Source: Streptomyces caelestis (lineage in GTDB: Bacteria; Actinomycetota; Actinomycetes; Streptomycetales; Streptomycetaceae). From it: 64,000 nucleotides of DNA. Both the position numbers and the translations under genes were made by a program. This document shows, piece by piece, positions 34,045 to 43,236 of this stretch; position 1 is the first letter of the stretch, and every line of letters begins with the position of its first letter. Under the pieces are notes generated by a model. The model saw only the letters and a list, made by a program, of their open reading frames with translations. It was not told the origin of the DNA and did no database searches. Location of the stretch: contig NZ_JACHNE010000001.1 in the NCBI RefSeq assembly GCF_014205255.1, positions 3,224,001-3,288,000 on the forward strand. Direction: 5' to 3'.

Positions 34045-35520
34045 GTGATCCGACGCAGAACCCTGCTGACCGCAGCAGGCGGTACGTTCCTCGGCAGCGC
34101 CCTGGCGACAGGCACCGCGCACGCGGACGCCACGATCGCCGTCAACCCCTCGACCACGTACGGCACCTGGGAAGGCTGGGGCACCTCCCTCGCATGGTGG
34201 GCCAACGTCTTCGGCGCCCGGGACGACTTCGCGGACCTCTTCTTCACCACCAAGTCGGTGACGTACAACGGCAGATCGCTGCCGGGCCTGGGCCTGAACA
34301 TCGCCCGCTACAACCTCGGCGCGTGCAGCTGGAACAACGTCGGCGGCGAGACGATGGTCGAGTCGCCGAACATCCCCGCCTTCAAGCAGATCGAGGGCTT
34401 CTGGCAGGACTGGAACAACGAGGACCCCACCTCCTCGGCCTGGAAGTGGTCGGCGGACGCCAACCAGCGCGCGATGCTGGTGAAGGCGACGCAGCGCGGC
34501 GCGATCACGGAACTCTTCGCCAACTCCCCCATGTGGTGGATGTGCAGCAACCACAACCCCTCGGGCGCGGCGGGCGGCGGCAACAACCTCCAGACCTGGA
34601 ACTACCGCCAGCACGCCTCCCACCTGGCGGCGACCGCCCTGTACGCCCGCAACAACTGGGGCGTGAACTTCGCGACGGTCGACCCCTTCAACGAGCCGGC
34701 CTCCACCTGGTGGACCGCGACCGGCACCCAGGAGGGCTGCCACATGGACCCCGCGGTCCAGGCGGCCGTACTGCCGTACATGCGCAGCGAGTTGGACAAG
34801 CGCGGCCTGACGGGCATCCGCATCGCCGCCTCGGACGAGACGAACTACGACACGGCCCGCTCCACCTGGGCGTCCTTCAACTCGTCGACCAAGGCCCTGG
34901 TCTCCCAGGTCAACGTGCACGGCTACCAGGGCTCCGGCGGCCGCCGCGACCTCCTCTACACGGACGTGGTGACGACGTCCCGCAAGAAGCTGTGGAACTC
35001 CGAGACGGGCGACAGCGACGGCACGGGCCTGACCATGGCGTCGAACCTCTGCTACGACTTCCGCTGGCTGCACCCCACGGCCTGGTGCTACTGGCAGGTC
35101 ATGGACCCGACGGCGGGCTGGGCGATGATCGCCTACGACAAGAACACCCTCCAGCCGACGACAGTCCAGACCAAGCACTACGTACTGGCCCAGTTCAGCC
35201 GCCACATCCGCCCCGGCATGACGATCCTCGACACGGGCGTGAGCTACGCGGTGGCGGCGTACTCGGCGTCCTCCCGCCGCCTGGTGATCGTCGCGGTGAA
35301 CACCTCCACCTCCGCCCAGACCCTCACCTTCGACCTCTCCCGCTTCGCGACGGTGACGGGCGGCACGAACGGCGCGGTACCCCGCTGGAACACGGTGACG
35401 ACGGGCGGCGGCGACCTCTACACCCCCCGCTCGGACATCCGCCTCAACGGGAAATCCGTCAGCGTCCCCTTCGCGGCAAAGTCGGTCCAAACGCTCCACA
35501 TCGACGGAGTGACGCTGTAG
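34045..35520 (+). CDS. secreted GH30-type endo-beta-1,6-galactanase
   Basis: A 491-aa secreted glycosidase. The Tat signal RRRTLLTAAGG ends near THA. The TIM barrel starts with GTWEGWGTSLAWWANV; the acid/base Glu lies in DPFNEPAS and the nucleophile Glu in LWNSETGDSDG. A C-terminal beta-sandwich follows. The sequence fits the Streptomyces beta-1,6-galactanase (GH30 subfamily 5) used on arabinogalactan side chains. GTG start with GGAGGA upstream. It stands alone, as scavenging enzymes often do. Confidence 0.87.
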   Translation: MIRRRTLLTAAGGTFLGSALATGTAHADATIAVNPSTTYGTWEGWGTSLAWWANVFGARDDFADLFFTTKSVTYNGRSLPGLGLNIARYNLGACSWNNVGGETMVESPNIPAFKQIEGFWQDWNNEDPTSSAWKWSADANQRAMLVKATQRGAITELFANSPMWWMCSNHNPSGAAGGGNNLQTWNYRQHASHLAATALYARNNWGVNFATVDPFNEPASTWWTATGTQEGCHMDPAVQAAVLPYMRSELDKRGLTGIRIAASDETNYDTARSTWASFNSSTKALVSQVNVHGYQGSGGRRDLLYTDVVTTSRKKLWNSETGDSDGTGLTMASNLCYDFRWLHPTAWCYWQVMDPTAGWAMIAYDKNTLQPTTVQTKHYVLAQFSRHIRPGMTILDTGVSYAVAAYSASSRRLVIVAVNTSTSAQTLTFDLSRFATVTGGTNGAVPRWNTVTTGGGDLYTPRSDIRLNGKSVSVPFAAKSVQTLHIDGVTL

Positions 35521-35662
35521 GCCGACGGCATGCCGACACCCTTGGCGGCGATTCGGGACGAACTGTAGAGCCGGCATGACAAGCATGGGGAACCCGCGCA
35601 GGCCAGACGCCTGGCCTGCGCATCCCTCACGCTCGTCACCTCCCGGCAGTACGGTGTCCCCC

Positions 35663-36679
35663 ATGCGCCCCGACACGCCTGCCGAAATCGTCGACCACAC
35701 CGCCGAGGCGGCACGCCTGGAGCGGACCGCCGGCCTGTACCCCGAGGACGCCGAGGCCCTGCTGCTGCGCGCCGCGGCCCACCTCGAACTCGCCGGCGAC
35801 CGCCCCACGGCCACGGCCCTCTACGACCGTCTGCTGTCCTCCACGGACGACCTGGAGAACCCCCACTTGGTCCGGGCGCTCAAGGCCTCGAACCTCTGGG
35901 AGTACGGCCACGAGGCCGAGGCCAGGGCGATCATCGAGGGCGTCCGGGTGGCGTCCCCGAGGGACCCGGCCCCCTGGGTGATCGTCGCCGAGGCCCTGGA
36001 GTCCCACGACGAGCTGGAAGCGGCGCACGACACGTTCACGGAGGCCGTACGCCTCCTCCTGACCGACGTCCCGCAACCCCCGCAGCCGACCCACCCCCTC
36101 CTCTTCGGCCGCCACCGGGTCCGCCGCATGCTGGGCAGGTCCCACGACGAGTGGGACGCGCTGGCGGACACGGTCCACTCGCTCCCGATCACCCTGGACG
36201 AACTCCACGACCCGAAACGGGTCTGGTCCCTGGGCTCGGAGAACCCGGCGGAACTGGAAGCGGAGATCACCCGCCTCCGCGCGGAACTGGGCGCCTACCG
36301 CGAGGCCCTCTCCCGCCCCTTCCCGGTGGCGATCCTCCACTGGCCGGCAACGGAACTCTCAGAACTCCTCGAGGCGTACCCGACCCTGACCTCGGAATAC
36401 CCCTCCCACGAAACCCACCTCGCGACCATAGAGTCCGCCCTGCGAGAACTGTCCACCTCAGGCACCCCCAACCTGGGCATCGTCACCGGCACGGTCCCGT
36501 CCTACGAGGCCTTCGCCGCCTCGGAGGGCTCCTCCCCGGCCGACGCGACGCTGCTCCCCCAGTACGCGACGACACTGGCGGCGCGGGGGCGGGCTGTGGC
36601 TTGGCCGCCGCAGCAGGGGGCGGCTTGCTGGTGTGGGTCGGGGCGGGCTTACGGCGAGTGCCACGGCAGCACCGCCTGA
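35663..36679 (+). CDS. TPR-like protein with C-terminal SEC-C zinc motif
   Basis: A 338-aa cytoplasmic protein. Helical TPR-like repeats fill the first ~140 residues (LYPEDAEALLLRAAAHLELAGD and similar). A middle alpha/beta region follows, and the last 15 residues contain CWCGSGRAYGECHG, the SEC-C zinc-binding motif also found at the end of SecA. I use the ATG at 35663; the frame is open from 35576. Function unknown, possibly a chaperone or ribosome-associated adaptor. Confidence 0.8.
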   Translation: MRPDTPAEIVDHTAEAARLERTAGLYPEDAEALLLRAAAHLELAGDRPTATALYDRLLSSTDDLENPHLVRALKASNLWEYGHEAEARAIIEGVRVASPRDPAPWVIVAEALESHDELEAAHDTFTEAVRLLLTDVPQPPQPTHPLLFGRHRVRRMLGRSHDEWDALADTVHSLPITLDELHDPKRVWSLGSENPAELEAEITRLRAELGAYREALSRPFPVAILHWPATELSELLEAYPTLTSEYPSHETHLATIESALRELSTSGTPNLGIVTGTVPSYEAFAASEGSSPADATLLPQYATTLAARGRAVAWPPQQGAACWCGSGRAYGECHGSTA

Positions 36680-37102
36680 TTCCGTCCCGGCGACGGGGCA
36701 CAACGACCACCGGCAGACCGCCGCCGAGCCGACCGGGCATGCCCGGAAACGCCGACGCGTCCGTCACCGCCGAGCGCCTGAACAACTCACTGCCGCGCCA
36801 CGCCCCCTGGCCCCTCGCTTCCCCGGGCCGCCCGCTCGCTTCTCTCCCGCGCTGGAGCGGCCCGGGTCAGGGGTGGCCCGAAGGGCCATCGGCGCCAGCC
36901 GACGCGGAACGCAGCGCAGCGGAGTGAAGCGCCCTTGAGGCGGGGTGCGGAGGCGCGAGACTGGCCAGGAAGCGGGCGGCCCAATAGCACCGCACGTCCC
37001 CTTTCGAGACAGCCCTTCGAGTGACAGTGATTGCTGTTAGAACAGATCCATATCGTCACGAGTGATCGTGTACGAGAAGCACGAGGGATCAGGGGAGCAG
37101 TC
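36680..37102. other. non-coding transition into the low-GC accessory block
   Basis: No convincing gene in these 423 bp. The left half is ordinary GC-rich Streptomyces intergenic sequence. From about 37000 the base composition drops towards that of the following three genes. I looked for direct repeats or a tRNA fragment that could mark an insertion end and saw none. Confidence 0.6.
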
Positions 37103-40100
37103 GTGGCAGAACACAGGGGCCGGTCGAAGCCGATCGCAGGTGTCTACGAGAAGCTCATCACCCACGACCTGCACGATGAGTTGGAGCGATTCACGGCTGC
37201 AGGCTGGAAGGCAATCGACGCTGAGGTCACACCGGAGTCCGCCCCCCACGTTCTGGCACGCCACATCGGTGAAGCCGTCAGTCAGCGGCTGAGCGAGCTC
37301 CCACCCGAAGACCGCGTGACGGTCGCGAACCGCATCCTCTCGGCCCTTGCTGCCAGTGCGCCCGACCCCAGCGCAGCCAAAGCCGAATGCACGGGGACAA
37401 TCGTCGAGGGTCCTCGGCAGCTTCTGGCGCTCGCTCAGCAAGAGGCTCCAGGCGTCTACGCCCTACGCCCCCTGACTCCCTTGTCCGAGACATCGCTCAT
37501 CACAAACTCGCCCGAAGACCTGAGTCTTGGCTCCGAGCTGAGGGCAGAACTCGCTACAGCAGACCGCATCGACCTGCTCTGCGCGTTCGTGAAGTGGTAC
37601 GGCATTCGTGTCCTGGAAAACGCGTTGCGCGCCGCGAAGGAGCGAGGTGTGCCGATCCGTGTCATCACAACCACCTACATCGGCGCCACTGACCGTAACG
37701 CCCTCGACCGCCTCGTCCGTGACTTCGGCGCCACCGTCAAGGTCAACTACGAGATTCGATCCACTCGACTGCACGCCAAGGCTTGGCTTTTCCGACGACA
37801 CACAGGCTTTGACACCGCATACGTCGGCAGCTCGAACCTGTCGAAAGCTGCGCTCCTCGACGGCTTGGAGTGGAATGTCCGCCTGTCCTCCATCGCCACA
37901 CCGGCAGTACTCAACAAATTCGAGGCGACCTTCGACGCGTACTGGAACGACTCCGCGTTCGAGACGTACGACCCCGATCACCACGCCGACCGCCTCGATC
38001 AAGCCCTAACCCAGGCAAGCGGCACCACCTCTACCACTGACTTGAAGATCAATCTATCTGGGTTGGAGGTACGTCCCTTCCCCTATCAGCAGGACATGCT
38101 GGAACGCCTGCGGGTAGAGCGCGAGCTCCGCGGACGCAACCGCAACCTGCTGGTCGCAGCCACCGGTACGGGCAAGACCGTCATGGCCGCCCTGGACTAC
38201 CGTAGCCTCGCCAAGAGCTTCAGTAACCGCCGGCCAAATCTGCTGTTCGTCGCTCACCGCAAGGAGATTCTCAAGCAGTCACTGCGTACGTACCGCGAGG
38301 TGCTGGACGACGCCTCTTTCGGCGAGTTGCTCTACAGCGGTGAGGACCCGCACGCATGGGACCACGTCTTTGCCAGCGTCCAGTCACTGAACATCAAGCG
38401 GCTTGAAGAGCTGGCTCCGGACCACTTCGACATCATCGTCATCGACGAGTTCCATCACGCCACGGCCAGCACGTATCGCCGAGTCATCAACCACTTCAAG
38501 CCCAAGGAGCTTCTAGGCCTGACCGCGACTCCCGAGCGGATGGACGGGCTCAACGTGCAGGATGAGTTCTTCGGGGGCCGCATCGCCGCCGAGATGCGAC
38601 TCTGGGAGGCACTCGAAAACGACCTGCTATGTCCCTTCCACTACTTCGGCATTCCCGATGGCACGGACCTCACCAACCTCACCTGGCAGAGGGGTACCTA
38701 CGCGGACCAGGAACTCGGCAACCTCTACACGGGCAACCAGGCGCGTGCCCGCATCGTCGTTAAGCAGATCCGAGACAAGGTCTCACAGCCCGGAGCCATG
38801 CGTGCGTTGGGCTTCTGTGTGGACAAGAAGCATGCACACTTCATGGCCGACTTCTTCCAAAAGGCAGGCTTCCAAGCAACCGCACTCACCAGTGACTCAC
38901 CTGCCGCGGTACGAGCTCAAGCCCTCGCTGACCTGCGGGAGGGGAAGTTGCAAGTCATCTTCTCCGTGGACTTGTTCAACGAAGGTCTCGACATTCCTGA
39001 TGTCGACACACTCCTCCTCCTTCGCCCCACCAACAGCGCCACGGTCTTCCTCCAGCAATTGGGTCGTGGACTACGCCGTACTGAGACGAAACCCGTGCTC
39101 ACAGTCCTCGACTTCATCGGACAGCATCGGGCAGAGTTCCGGTTCGAAGAGCAGTTCCGAGCTCTGACGAACCTCTCCAGGAACCGGCTCGTCGATCACA
39201 TCGAGCACGACTTTCCGCTCCTGCCGTCCGGATGCCAGATCATCCTGGAGGGCAAGGCCAAGAACCTGGTGCTCAACAACATCCGCACCCAGCTGAGCGC
39301 TACCGTCAAGACCTTGGTCAACGAAGTCAGGGCTTATGACACGCCGCAATTGGCGGACTACCTGCGGGAGAGCCGCAGGGAGATCAAAGAGCTGTACAAG
39401 AGCGACAACTCCTGGACGTCTGTTCTCCGCCGAGCCGGCCTGATCAAAGCTGCTGCTCCGGCTGGCGAAGCGGCACTCCTCAAGCGCGTCCACGCTTTCC
39501 TCCATGTCGATGATCCTGACCGAGCCAACGCGTACCTCCGTCTCCTCACCGACGACGTACCTCCCTACGAGGAGCTGGCTCCCAAGGACCAGGCCTACGC
39601 GCGGATGTTGTTCTTCAACCTGTGGGACAACGCGGGCGGATTCACCAGCTTCCAGCAGGGCCTCGACGCACTCCGCAGCCAGCCAGACTTCCGCAATGAG
39701 CTCCGTCAGGTCCTGTCCTACGTCATCGAGCAGGCGGACCACTTCCCAATCCCCCTGTCGGGCAACCACGACCAGGTCCCGCTACAGGTCCACTGTTCCT
39801 ATAACCGCTCCGAGATCCTGACTGCCCTGGGCGTAGCACGCTTCGGCGGCCAGATGCCCCGATCCTTCGCACAGGGCGTCCAGTGGGTCGAGGACCTCCA
39901 GACAGACGCCCTCCTGATCACCTTGGAGAAGAACGAGAAGGACTTCTCCCCCACCGTCCGATACAGGGACTACGCCCTGAGCCCGACCCTCTTCCACTGG
40001 GAGTCCCAGAACTCCACGGCCGAAAGCTCCCCAACAGGACTGCGCTATCAGCACCACGCCCAACGAGGCAGCCATGTCCTGCTCTTCATGCGCCGGTACA

Positions 40101-40255
40101 AGAACACCGACATCGGTAAGTCTCAGCCGTGGATGCTTCTCGGACCAGCCACCTACGAAGGCCACACGGGCAGCAAGCCGATGGCGATCACGTGGCGTCT
40201 GGAGCATGCGCTGCCAGCTGACGTCTGGTCGTACGCAGCCATCAACGCAAGCTAG
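37103..40255 (+). CDS. SauUSI-like type IV restriction enzyme: PLD nuclease + SF2 helicase + DUF3427
   Basis: A 1050-aa protein. Residues ~130-290 form a phospholipase-D nuclease half with H224 and K226 (RLHAKAWLF) and GSSN at 242-245. An SF2 helicase spans ~325-680: Walker A AATGTGKT (352-359), DEFH box (448-451), LTATPERMDG and motif VI QQLGRGLRR. A DUF3427-type region fills ~690-1050. This order is that of Staphylococcus SauUSI, which cuts DNA containing m5C or hm5C. The GTG at 37103 follows AGGGGAG. It leads a three-gene operon with SRA-like and winged-helix proteins. Specificity for modified cytosine is by family analogy. Confidence 0.87.
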   Translation: MAEHRGRSKPIAGVYEKLITHDLHDELERFTAAGWKAIDAEVTPESAPHVLARHIGEAVSQRLSELPPEDRVTVANRILSALAASAPDPSAAKAECTGTIVEGPRQLLALAQQEAPGVYALRPLTPLSETSLITNSPEDLSLGSELRAELATADRIDLLCAFVKWYGIRVLENALRAAKERGVPIRVITTTYIGATDRNALDRLVRDFGATVKVNYEIRSTRLHAKAWLFRRHTGFDTAYVGSSNLSKAALLDGLEWNVRLSSIATPAVLNKFEATFDAYWNDSAFETYDPDHHADRLDQALTQASGTTSTTDLKINLSGLEVRPFPYQQDMLERLRVERELRGRNRNLLVAATGTGKTVMAALDYRSLAKSFSNRRPNLLFVAHRKEILKQSLRTYREVLDDASFGELLYSGEDPHAWDHVFASVQSLNIKRLEELAPDHFDIIVIDEFHHATASTYRRVINHFKPKELLGLTATPERMDGLNVQDEFFGGRIAAEMRLWEALENDLLCPFHYFGIPDGTDLTNLTWQRGTYADQELGNLYTGNQARARIVVKQIRDKVSQPGAMRALGFCVDKKHAHFMADFFQKAGFQATALTSDSPAAVRAQALADLREGKLQVIFSVDLFNEGLDIPDVDTLLLLRPTNSATVFLQQLGRGLRRTETKPVLTVLDFIGQHRAEFRFEEQFRALTNLSRNRLVDHIEHDFPLLPSGCQIILEGKAKNLVLNNIRTQLSATVKTLVNEVRAYDTPQLADYLRESRREIKELYKSDNSWTSVLRRAGLIKAAAPAGEAALLKRVHAFLHVDDPDRANAYLRLLTDDVPPYEELAPKDQAYARMLFFNLWDNAGGFTSFQQGLDALRSQPDFRNELRQVLSYVIEQADHFPIPLSGNHDQVPLQVHCSYNRSEILTALGVARFGGQMPRSFAQGVQWVEDLQTDALLITLEKNEKDFSPTVRYRDYALSPTLFHWESQNSTAESSPTGLRYQHHAQRGSHVLLFMRRYKNTDIGKSQPWMLLGPATYEGHTGSKPMAITWRLEHALPADVWSYAAINAS

Positions 40256-40297
40256 TTGACCACCTTCGATGTCAGAGTGATCAGCTAACGTCAGAGT

Positions 40298-41281
40298 ATG
40301 GACTTAGCTTCGATCAAGCCCGGGCTGATGACCACGCGCGCTGCGATGAAGGAACTGTTTGGCGGAGGGACGCAAGGAGGGATCATTCCCTCCGATACCA
40401 CCCCAAACATCCTCATCTACGTAGATCACGACAGCGGCAAGAAGTACGGCTATGAGGACGGCTGGCTAGAGGAAGAGGACGAGCACGGTCCGGTGTTCGA
40501 GTACACCGGCCAGGGCACACGTGGAGAGCAAACGTTTCTGGGACGGAACGGCTCCCGCAACGCTGCCGTCCTGTACCACGCCGACTCGCGAAGGTCTCTC
40601 CGTGTCTTCATGGCAGCGGGCAAGGTGCCTGGCTCAAAGTCCGCTGCCAAGCGCCAACGATACATTGGCGAGTTTGAATTGGACTCACAGCAGCCGTACA
40701 CCGTGCGTGAGGCGAATGACGAGAAGGGGGAGCGGCGTCGCATTATAGTCTTCCGCCTCCGCCCTAAGGGAGACTTTGAGCGCCTAGCCCAGGACGTCAT
40801 CTCTCGCGCGAGAGAAACCGACACCCAAAAGGTTTCCGCCAAGGTAGTCACATGCAAAATGGTGGAGCCGAAGAGGAATCGAGTGTCAGAAAGCCGGCGG
40901 GCTGCTCAACCCAGCCTCATAGCCGACCTGCGCCAATCTGCGTTGCGGGAGCAATACCTCGAGGATCTCACCAAGCGTGAACATGAAGTCTTCGCGTGCC
41001 AAATAAAGATCTTAGGCACGACCAGCACCCTCAAGACCGATCTATACGACGCCACCACGCATGAACTGTATGCCATTAGGGGCGCCAGCAGTCGCGACGA
41101 AGTACATGTCGCCTTAGGTCAACTGCAGGATTTTGCACGGCACATCGAGCCGCGCGACCCGAAACTGACCGTACTGCTCCCGGAGAAGCCACAGGATGAC
41201 TTGCTGAATCTTCTCCACACACAGGGAATCGACCTCGTCTACCAGGATGCCAATGGCTACACGAGATGTGCGGCCAAGTAG
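40298..41281 (+). CDS. ScoMcrA-type SRA-like reader with degraded PD-(D/E)XK domain
   Basis: A 327-aa protein. Residues ~15-155 match the SRA-like domain of ScoMcrA-type modification-dependent nucleases: GGTQGGI, TTPNILIYVD, YGYEDGW, FEYTGQGTRGEQ, NAAVLYHAD and the IVFRLRP end. Residues ~205-327 fit a PD-(D/E)XK-like fold (TDLYD ... VALGQLQDFARHI ... LTVLLPEKPQDDL). The expected LYEAKG catalytic strand reads LYAIRG, so E and K are replaced by A259 and R261. There is no HNH. Three TTA leucine codons (codons 3, 239, 273) imply dependence on bldA tRNA. Likely recognises modified DNA for the neighbouring nuclease-helicase (inference). Confidence 0.72.
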   Translation: MDLASIKPGLMTTRAAMKELFGGGTQGGIIPSDTTPNILIYVDHDSGKKYGYEDGWLEEEDEHGPVFEYTGQGTRGEQTFLGRNGSRNAAVLYHADSRRSLRVFMAAGKVPGSKSAAKRQRYIGEFELDSQQPYTVREANDEKGERRRIIVFRLRPKGDFERLAQDVISRARETDTQKVSAKVVTCKMVEPKRNRVSESRRAAQPSLIADLRQSALREQYLEDLTKREHEVFACQIKILGTTSTLKTDLYDATTHELYAIRGASSRDEVHVALGQLQDFARHIEPRDPKLTVLLPEKPQDDLLNLLHTQGIDLVYQDANGYTRCAAK

Positions 41282-41311
41282 CAGCACCCGGCACACCTCC
41301 TTGGAGCACCC

Positions 41312-42289
41312 ATGGCAGAGTCAGCAGAGCATGTTTTCCTCTCAGACACCGCCCTCCAGATCATGGAGAGCGCTTCGAAATCGAGACTGTTTGGCTATAC
41401 AGAGGGCCAGCGCAAGCGGTTTGACTTCTCCTGCGACCTGAAGAAGGACTGGTCAAAGGTAGTTTCAGGGCAAACCCTTTGGAAGCACGGCGGAGACGGT
41501 ATCGACAAGGATCTCAGAACACTCCTCCACGAGGAGGACATCGCGGCGGCTGTATACATCGCTCGCCACGAAAGCCGCAACCGTTCTCGCCTTGCCGAGG
41601 TTACCCAGGATTATCTCCGAACCATGCCCGGAAGTCTGTCTCGGCTGCGGGTCTTCTGGGTACCGACGGACTTCGACGCGGACGACGCAAAGTCCCGTCA
41701 GACTGTTCGCAACATCTTGAGGGAGGAGATCACCAAGGATCTCCTTCTCCAAGTAGCCCTAGGGGGCCTTACTTCAACGGATGTGGCCCGATTCGCGTCC
41801 TCAAGACGCCCCGGCCTCCCCCTCGCGATTATGTCGCATGTCAAGAAGCGGGGTTATCGAAACCATCGACACACAGCCAAGGAGCTAGGCACCAACCTAA
41901 ACGCTCTCCAATTCGAAACAGAACGGCTCTCCATAATAGGATTCCTGAAGAGCGACAGCCCACAAGGAGGCCTATATAGCATAACAGACAGTGGAAATGC
42001 GATGCTCGATATCTGTTCACGCCTACGCGACTACCTCCACGGAAGCCTCGGCCACGAAAACAAGAACGCGGAATTCGAGCACATATGCAAACTGCTGGGC
42101 ATCGATTACCCGTCGATACTCAAAACAGAGCCCCTACTGATCGGTGACTATCGCCGCAACATAACGGACCCCACAGCGCTGCTTTTGCAGCACGTGGCCC
42201 AAGCGGACGCAGACGGTTCCGTCGAGTGGCCCGAACCCTACTTCAACATCCCCTCGACCTCCGAAACCTCCGCTGCGAACGGAGCCTGA
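41312..42289 (+). CDS. unknown protein of the restriction block, C-terminal winged helix likely
   Basis: A 325-aa protein I do not recognise. The N-terminal ~170 residues are alpha/beta with conserved-looking charged patches (RKRFDFSCDLKKDW, HEEDIAAAVYIARHESRNRSR). Residues ~195-240 (HTAKELGTNLNALQFETERLSIIGFLKS ... LYSITDSGNAML) read as a winged helix with a wing ending in YSITDSG. GGAG precedes the ATG 30 bp after the SRA gene, so it is in the same operon. GC is low (about half in places), unlike flanking genes. Could be an effector or a regulator. Confidence 0.65.
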   Translation: MAESAEHVFLSDTALQIMESASKSRLFGYTEGQRKRFDFSCDLKKDWSKVVSGQTLWKHGGDGIDKDLRTLLHEEDIAAAVYIARHESRNRSRLAEVTQDYLRTMPGSLSRLRVFWVPTDFDADDAKSRQTVRNILREEITKDLLLQVALGGLTSTDVARFASSRRPGLPLAIMSHVKKRGYRNHRHTAKELGTNLNALQFETERLSIIGFLKSDSPQGGLYSITDSGNAMLDICSRLRDYLHGSLGHENKNAEFEHICKLLGIDYPSILKTEPLLIGDYRRNITDPTALLLQHVAQADADGSVEWPEPYFNIPSTSETSAANGA

Positions 42290-42384
42290 ACCCAGCCGAG
42301 CCGTTTGCCGCCCTTTGGACCGTCTCCGATGAGCGTCGTCGTCACCTACCCACACGGGTGGCGCCCGCGATCCACGCGCTCGCA

Positions 42385-43017
42385 TCAGGCAGCCTCCGAC
42401 TCAGCCTCGTAGTGCATCTGAGCACGATCGAGAATGTCGTCCGGATCATGGCCACGGGCGCTGGTCCAGTGGAGCAGATCAGCGATCAGCTCGACCGCTG
42501 ACTCAACAAGGCTCACCTCTCGGCCTCGCCCGTGCTGGCTGAGCCCGCGCACAGCACCCTCGTAGCTCTCGAGTGCTTCCACAGCCCGCTCGATACGGCG
42601 GCAGCTACTCCCGCTGTCAAGGGGAATCTCGCACCAGACGGCCTTACCTGCCGCGGTCACAACGGTGCCCCAGTCCACTGCCATCGCTGCGAGCAGATGC
42701 AGGCCACGACCGCACTCGTCACCGCATCCCGCCTCCCTGACGACAGGGATGACGGGACTCTTGTCGTGGACTTCAAGGCGTAGGCGCTCCGCCTTCACCT
42801 CAAGGATCAGCGTCGCCGACGCCCCTTCACCAACGTGCTTGACGACATTGGTGGCCAGTTCAGCAACAAGGAGTTCTGCTTCGTCGACGGCGACCGGCAT
42901 CCCCCACCGGCTGAGCTGCTGAACGGCTGCTCTTCTCAGCAGGCGCACTTCCGCCGGCGCTGCTTCGAAGGGCAGTACGCAGCGCAGTCGCGACTCCGTG
43001 AACTCGCAGTCAGGCAT
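42385..43017 (-). CDS. ATP-binding (HATPase_c_2) regulatory protein
   Basis: A 210-aa protein. Residues ~10-135 form an anti-sigma/serine kinase-like ATPase fold: LLVAELATNVVKHVGEG (N box), LRLEVHDKSP and GRGLHLLAAMAVDWG (G box). A short helical tail follows. The ATG at 43017 follows GGAGGA. Divergent from an XRE-DUF397 pair, a combination repeated many times in Streptomyces genomes and linked to developmental control. Confidence 0.85.
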   Translation of the reverse strand: MPDCEFTESRLRCVLPFEAAPAEVRLLRRAAVQQLSRWGMPVAVDEAELLVAELATNVVKHVGEGASATLILEVKAERLRLEVHDKSPVIPVVREAGCGDECGRGLHLLAAMAVDWGTVVTAAGKAVWCEIPLDSGSSCRRIERAVEALESYEGAVRGLSQHGRGREVSLVESAVELIADLLHWTSARGHDPDDILDRAQMHYEAESEAA

Positions 43018-43236
43018 GACCAGTCCTCCCTCCCTAGCCACGCAGCACGCTTGATCCCGCCGTATCCGTACGGCTGCGCTGCGTAGCGGCCCGGAAAGAG
43101 CATGGCACAGAGAAATCTCGCTATGTAACTACTCATGAGAATCTATCGGGTGAACCTGGTGGTGAGCCCGCTTCACCGCTGCCTAGCCTGATGGGCGTCC
43201 TCCGGGCTGAGGCCCGGCACATGGTGAAGGAGCCCC

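Noticed and set aside
36680..37102. Insertion end (att site) for the low-GC block
   Set aside because: No direct repeat matching the right side near 42290, no tRNA fragment and no integrase gene in the window.
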